This document shows, piece by piece, positions 60,531-64,000 of a DNA stretch of 64,000 nucleotides. Origin of the DNA: Microbacteriaceae bacterium (GTDB lineage: Bacteria > Actinomycetota > Actinomycetes > Actinomycetales > Microbacteriaceae). The stretch is taken from the NCBI GenBank assembly GCA_019638805.1, contig JAHBTA010000002.1, positions 186,001 through 250,000 on the forward strand. Reading direction: 5' to 3'. A model generated the notes under the pieces. The model saw nothing but the letters and a program-made list of their open reading frames with translations. It did not search any database and was not told where the DNA came from. The position numbers were made by a program, and so were the translations under genes. How positions within the stretch are numbered: position 1 is the first letter of the stretch; each line of letters opens with the position of its first letter.

Positions 60531-61976
60531 ATGTCCCTCTCCTCCCCCGCCCGGCCCGAGCGGCGCATCCCGTTCGTGCTCGCGGTGCTGGCCACCGGCA
60601 TCCCGATGTTCATGGCGACGCTGGACAACCTGGTCATGACCAACGCGCTCCCGGTCATCCGGGTCGAGCTCGACGCGAGCGTCGAAGAGCTGCAGTGGTT
60701 CATCAACGCCTACACGCTCGCCTTCGCGAGCCTCATCCTCATGGCGGTCGCCCTCGGAGACCGGTTGGGGCGGCGCACCGTTTTCGTCGCGGGCATCGCG
60801 ATCTTCACGATCGCCTCAGCGCTCGCGGCCCTCAGCACCGACCCGGGTCAGCTCATCGCGGCCCGCGTCGTGCAGGGTCTGGGTGCGGCGGCCATCATGC
60901 CGCTGTCCCTCTCGCTGCTCGCCGGGTCGGTCGAGCCCCGGCGCCGGCCGCTCGCGATCGGCATCTGGGGCGGTCTGGCCGGCCTCGGTGTCGCCGTCGG
61001 ACCCCTCATCGGTGGTGCGGTTCTCGAGGGGTGGAGCTGGGAGGCGATCTTCTGGATCAACGTCCCGGTCGGCCTGGTCGCGATCCCGGTGATCCTGGCC
61101 GTGCTTCCCAATGCCTTCGGCGCCCGCCTGCGCCTGGATCTGCTCGGACTGCTCCTCGCCGCGACCGGCGTGTTCGGACTCGTCTTCGGGATCGTGCGCG
61201 GCAACGATGCGGGATGGGACAGCGCCGAGGTGCTCGGCTCGCTCATCGGGGGCGGGGTCCTGCTCGCGCTCTTCCTCCTGTGGGAGCGGCGCACCGCATC
61301 CCCCCTGCTGCCCCTCCGGCTCTTCCGCGACCGCAGCTTCACGATCGCCAACGCGGTCGGGTTCGGGTTCAGCTTCGGGATGTTCGGGGCGGTCTTCATC
61401 CTCATCCAGTTCCTGCAGATCGTGCAGGGCCACAGCCCGCTCGAGGCCGCCATCATGACGACCCCGTGGACCATGGCGCCCATGATCGTGGCACCCCTCG
61501 CGGGCTTCGTGGCGCCGCGCGTGGGCACGCGCGCGCTCATCGTTACGGGGCTCGTGCTGCAGGCCGCCGGCCTGTTCTGGCTCGCGGTCACCATCGACGC
61601 CGACGCCGGCTACGGTGTCATGCTGCCCGCGTTCATCGCGGCCGGGGTGGGCATGGGCATGGTCTTCGCGCCGTCCTCCACCGCGGTGCTCGCCCACATC
61701 GTGCCCGCCGACACCGCGAAGGCGAGCGGAACCAACTCGACCCTGCGCGAGATCGGGGTGGCGCTCGGCATCGCGGTGCTCACCGCGGTCTTCACGGGGG
61801 CGGGCGGCGAACTGACCCCGACCGGCTACGTCGACGCGGCCCAGCCGGCGGTCTTCGTGGGCGCCGCGGTCGTGCTGGCCACCGCGGTGCTGGCGATCTT
61901 CCTGCCCGCCGGGCGCGGCACCCACCCGCCGACCGGCTCGGTCGAGACCCGGGAGAGCGAGCTCGTCGGCGCCTGA
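60531..61976 (+). CDS. DHA2-family (EmrB/QacA-like) drug efflux MFS transporter
   Basis: 481 residues with 14 membrane segments. Motif A G-D-R-L-G-R-R after the second segment and L-D-N-L-V-M-T-N-A-L-P in segment 1, motif C region (G-G-L-A-G-L-G-V-A-V-G-P-L-I-G-G), all as in DHA2 drug/H+ antiporters. Divergent TetR repressor and palindromic operator imply induction by an exported compound. GGAG precedes ATG 60531. Confidence 0.9.
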   Translation: MSLSSPARPERRIPFVLAVLATGIPMFMATLDNLVMTNALPVIRVELDASVEELQWFINAYTLAFASLILMAVALGDRLGRRTVFVAGIAIFTIASALAALSTDPGQLIAARVVQGLGAAAIMPLSLSLLAGSVEPRRRPLAIGIWGGLAGLGVAVGPLIGGAVLEGWSWEAIFWINVPVGLVAIPVILAVLPNAFGARLRLDLLGLLLAATGVFGLVFGIVRGNDAGWDSAEVLGSLIGGGVLLALFLLWERRTASPLLPLRLFRDRSFTIANAVGFGFSFGMFGAVFILIQFLQIVQGHSPLEAAIMTTPWTMAPMIVAPLAGFVAPRVGTRALIVTGLVLQAAGLFWLAVTIDADAGYGVMLPAFIAAGVGMGMVFAPSSTAVLAHIVPADTAKASGTNSTLREIGVALGIAVLTAVFTGAGGELTPTGYVDAAQPAVFVGAAVVLATAVLAIFLPAGRGTHPPTGSVETRESELVGA

Positions 61977-62002
61977 TCGGGCGGCGTCATAGGCTCGGGA
62001 GC

Positions 62003-63001
62003 ATGCGCATCGCGGTGCTCGGAGCGGGGGCGGTCGGCGGAACGCTGGCCGCCCTTCTCGCGCGCGCGGGGCACGAGGTCGCGGTCACGGCGCGCGGTGA
62101 GAATCTCGACGCGATCCGAGCAGGGGGCATCGCCCTGGACGGCGGGTGGGGCGAGTACCGCGCCGCGGTGGAGGCGTCCGAGGACCTCACCCGGCGCCCC
62201 GAGCTGGCGCTGCTCGCGACCAAGGCGCAGGATGCCGCGGCCGCCCTCGCCGGGAGCGCGGCGGCCCTCGAGGGGGTCCCCCTCGTGATCGTGCAGAACG
62301 GCCTCGGCGGGCTGCGGGTCGCGCACGGGGCGGCCCCGGCATCCCCCCTGCTGGCCGGGCTCGCCCTGTTCGCCGCCTCCTACCTCGCCCCCGGACACGT
62401 CACCGTCACCGGCCCCAACCCGCTCGTGATCGGAGCGGGACCCGGCTGCGACGACGCGCTTCTGCGGCGCGTCGCTGCCACCCTGGGCGAGGCGCTGCCG
62501 GTCGAGGTCAGCCGCGACCTCGAGGGTGCGCAGTGGACCAAGCTGCTCATCAACCACGTCAACGCGCTGCCCGCGATCACCGGGCTGAGCGTGCAGGAGG
62601 TGGTCGCGCATGACGGGCTCCGGCGCATCATGGCCCGCAGCATGCGCGAGACCGCCCGGGTCGCCGCGCGCACCGGGGTGCGCTTCGGGACGGTGCAGGG
62701 CGTCCCGGGGTGGCTCATCGGGCTCATCGGGCGTGCGCCCGTGCGGATCGCCGAGGAGTTCCCCCGACTGCTGGCCCGGCGCATGGGGGATGTTCCCAAC
62801 CCGGGATCGACCCTGCAGAGCCTGCGGCGCGGGCGTCTCACCGAGATCGACTTCCTCAACGGGGCGGTCGTGGACGCCGCGCGCGCGCACGGTCTGGACG
62901 CCCCCGTCAACGCGGCCATCGTCGACCTCGTGCATGAGGTCGAGTCGACGGGCGACTTCCTGACGCCCGGCGAGGTCGTGGCGCGCGTCCCCGCCGGCTG
63001 A
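62003..63001 (+). CDS. panE: 2-dehydropantoate 2-reductase
   Basis: 332 residues: NADPH-binding R-I-A-V-L-G-A-G-A-V-G-G-T-L, N-G-L-G-G, the catalytic Lys in W-T-K-L-L-I-N-H-V-N-A-L and Glu in E-I-D-F-L-N-G-A-V-V. It reduces ketopantoate to pantoate for coenzyme A, though homologues of unknown function exist in this family. TAGGCT at 61990-61995 lies 7 nt before ATG 62003. It follows the transporter gene by 26 nt but appears to have its own promoter. Confidence 0.8.
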   Translation: MRIAVLGAGAVGGTLAALLARAGHEVAVTARGENLDAIRAGGIALDGGWGEYRAAVEASEDLTRRPELALLATKAQDAAAALAGSAAALEGVPLVIVQNGLGGLRVAHGAAPASPLLAGLALFAASYLAPGHVTVTGPNPLVIGAGPGCDDALLRRVAATLGEALPVEVSRDLEGAQWTKLLINHVNALPAITGLSVQEVVAHDGLRRIMARSMRETARVAARTGVRFGTVQGVPGWLIGLIGRAPVRIAEEFPRLLARRMGDVPNPGSTLQSLRRGRLTEIDFLNGAVVDAARAHGLDAPVNAAIVDLVHEVESTGDFLTPGEVVARVPAG

Positions 63002-63006
63002 CCGGG

Positions 63007-63672
63007 TCAGCAGCTGTCGGCGAACACGCGCCGGGGCTTATCCGGCTTGGTGTTGTCGATGAGGACGGTCGCCGCCTCGCGCGGCTTCGTCCGCTCGTAC
63101 AGCTTCTGGGCGCCCTCGTAGCGCTCGGCACGTGCCGAGCCGGGGGCGATCCCGTCGCGCTCGAGCACGCGCTTGGCGCGCACCGCGGGATCCGCGTCGA
63201 CCCAGATGGAGGCATTCCACAGCCCGCGCAGCTCGGGACGGTTGAGATAGACACCGTCGACGACGAGCATCGCGTCGACCGGCCCGCTCAGCCATTTCGG
63301 CTCGATCTGCCGGTCGCGGTCCTCGTCCCATGCGCGCGTGACGAAACCCGTGCTCCCGTTCATGCCGAAGGGCTCGACGAGCACCCTCCGGAACACGGAG
63401 TAGTCGTAGGCGTCCTCGTAGTGACCCTTGGCCGAATCGCGGCCCCGCGCATACCTCAGGGCGCGCGGCTTGAGGAAGTCGTCGATGGACGCGCGGAAGA
63501 CGTCGTGCCCCTTCTTGCGCAGCGCCTCGGCCAGATCGTCGGCGAGAGTCGACTTCCCCGAGCGGGTCGGACCGTCGACCGCGACGATCGTGCGACCCCT
63601 GCCGTAGTTGTGCAAAAGCTCGTCGGCGAGCCCCTCCAGCAGGGCGCGGCGGGCCGGTGTCCAGCGCGTCAT
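63007..63672 (-). CDS. Uridine-kinase-like P-loop kinase
   Basis: 221 residues: Walker A V-D-G-P-T-R-S-G-K-S-T-L near residue 33, R-A-S-I-D-D-F, H-Y-E-D-A-Y-D-Y-S (the uridine/ribose-binding block in uridine kinases), and D-A-M-L-V-V-D-G-V-Y-L as Walker B-like. The domain order matches actinobacterial uridine-kinase-like proteins; a related nucleoside or small-molecule kinase is possible. TACTCT at 63679-63684 precedes ATG 63672 by 6 nt. Divergent from mutY. Confidence 0.75.
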   Translation of the reverse strand: MTRWTPARRALLEGLADELLHNYGRGRTIVAVDGPTRSGKSTLADDLAEALRKKGHDVFRASIDDFLKPRALRYARGRDSAKGHYEDAYDYSVFRRVLVEPFGMNGSTGFVTRAWDEDRDRQIEPKWLSGPVDAMLVVDGVYLNRPELRGLWNASIWVDADPAVRAKRVLERDGIAPGSARAERYEGAQKLYERTKPREAATVLIDNTKPDKPRRVFADSC

Positions 63673-63714
63673 GACTCCAGAGTAGGCGTGCGGCGGCCCG
63701 CGTACCCTGAGCGG

Positions 63715-64000
63715 GTGAGTGCTTCGGCGATCGGCGAGCGCATCGCGGACTGGTATGCGCGCGGGCACCGCGAGCTGCCGTGGCGGGCGAGCGGCTACCC
63801 GGCCTGGGGGATCCTGGTGTCGGAGTTCATGCTCCAGCAGACCCCGGTGGCCCGCGTGATCCCCCGGCTCGCCGAGTGGCTCGAGCGCTGGCCGACCCCC
63901 GCCGACCTGGCGGCCGTCCCGCCCGGCGAGGCGGTGCGGGCGTGGGACCGGCTCGGTTACCCGCGGCGGGCGCTCGCGCTGCACGGCGCCGCCACCGCGA
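63715..64000 (+). CDS. mutY: A/G-specific adenine glycosylase, N-terminal part (3' truncated)
   Basis: The first 95 codons, cut by the window edge. L-P-W-R-A-S-G-Y-P-A-W-G-I-L-V-S-E-F-M-L-Q-Q-T-P-V-A carries the catalytic Glu of MutY, followed by P-R-L-A-E-W-L-E-R-W-P and the helix W-D-R-L-G-Y-P-R-R-A. It removes adenine opposite 8-oxoguanine. TACCCT at 63703-63708 lies 6 nt before GTG 63715, so the mRNA is probably leaderless. Confidence 0.9.
   Translation, partial: MSASAIGERIADWYARGHRELPWRASGYPAWGILVSEFMLQQTPVARVIPRLAEWLERWPTPADLAAVPPGEAVRAWDRLGYPRRALALHGAATA

Overview
The window is chromosomal DNA of a high-GC Gram-positive bacterium, most likely a member of the Microbacteriaceae (Microbacterium and relatives). 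This is inferred from the very GC-rich third codon positions, the many GTG starts, and protein types typical of that group: a MarP-like periplasmic protease, DUF2510 membrane proteins, a DUF3516-type helicase, a CGNR zinc-finger protein, DUF2207, and an Ada-AlkA fusion. There is no rRNA, tRNA, prophage, intact insertion sequence or CRISPR array. About 68 protein genes are supported, packed tightly, often with ATGA or GTGA stop/start overlaps.

Layout. 1-15 kb: envelope and housekeeping genes (CGNR regulator end, VanZ, MarP-like protease, PrsW-like protease, FAD-linked oxidase, Ada-AlkA repair glycosylase, glycosyltransferase, alpha/beta hydrolase, CPBP-like membrane protein, aspartase, PiT phosphate transporter). 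15-28 kb: DUF3516 helicase, two DUF2510 paralogues, a MerB-like/DarT-like gene pair, a secreted M28 peptidase with Gly/His-rich flanks, a SGNH-GAF protein behind a DUF2207 protein, and a PabC-like lyase. 28.2-29.5 kb: a small toxin-antitoxin-like pair, then about 800 bp without a convincing gene, packed with hairpins and bounded by 31-bp direct repeats. 29.5-38 kb: SNF2 helicase, several small membrane or exported proteins, an M20 peptidase and a GDPD. 38.4-53.7 kb: a large nucleoside-salvage block, all on the minus strand. 53.8-64 kb: efflux transporters, RibF, TruB, a class V aminotransferase, a TetR/MFS pair, a ketopantoate reductase, a small kinase and the start of MutY.

How the genes work together. 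The nucleoside block can take up nucleosides through an ECF transporter (S, two ATPases, T) and an MFS permease. It can split them with two nucleoside hydrolases and two phosphorylases, phosphorylate ribose with a ribokinase, cleave deoxyribose phosphate with two DeoC-type aldolases, and oxidise the acetaldehyde with an aldehyde dehydrogenase. It carries a SorC/DeoR-type and a GntR-type regulator. Near-identical 14-bp palindromes lie upstream of both ends of the block (42791 and 53706), suggesting one regulator controls both arms.

Two window-wide points. First, about twenty genes have a TANNNT -10-like hexamer ending 6-8 nt before the start codon and no convincing Shine-Dalgarno, which predicts many leaderless mRNAs and settles several start sites. 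Second, the strongest unexplained signal is the hairpin-rich stretch at 28.78-29.54 kb. It reads on the minus strand with UUCG and GNRA tetraloops, contains two 70-bp homologous modules, and is flanked by a duplicated copy of the 3' end of the SNF2 helicase gene. It may be a large structured RNA and/or a small integrated element.
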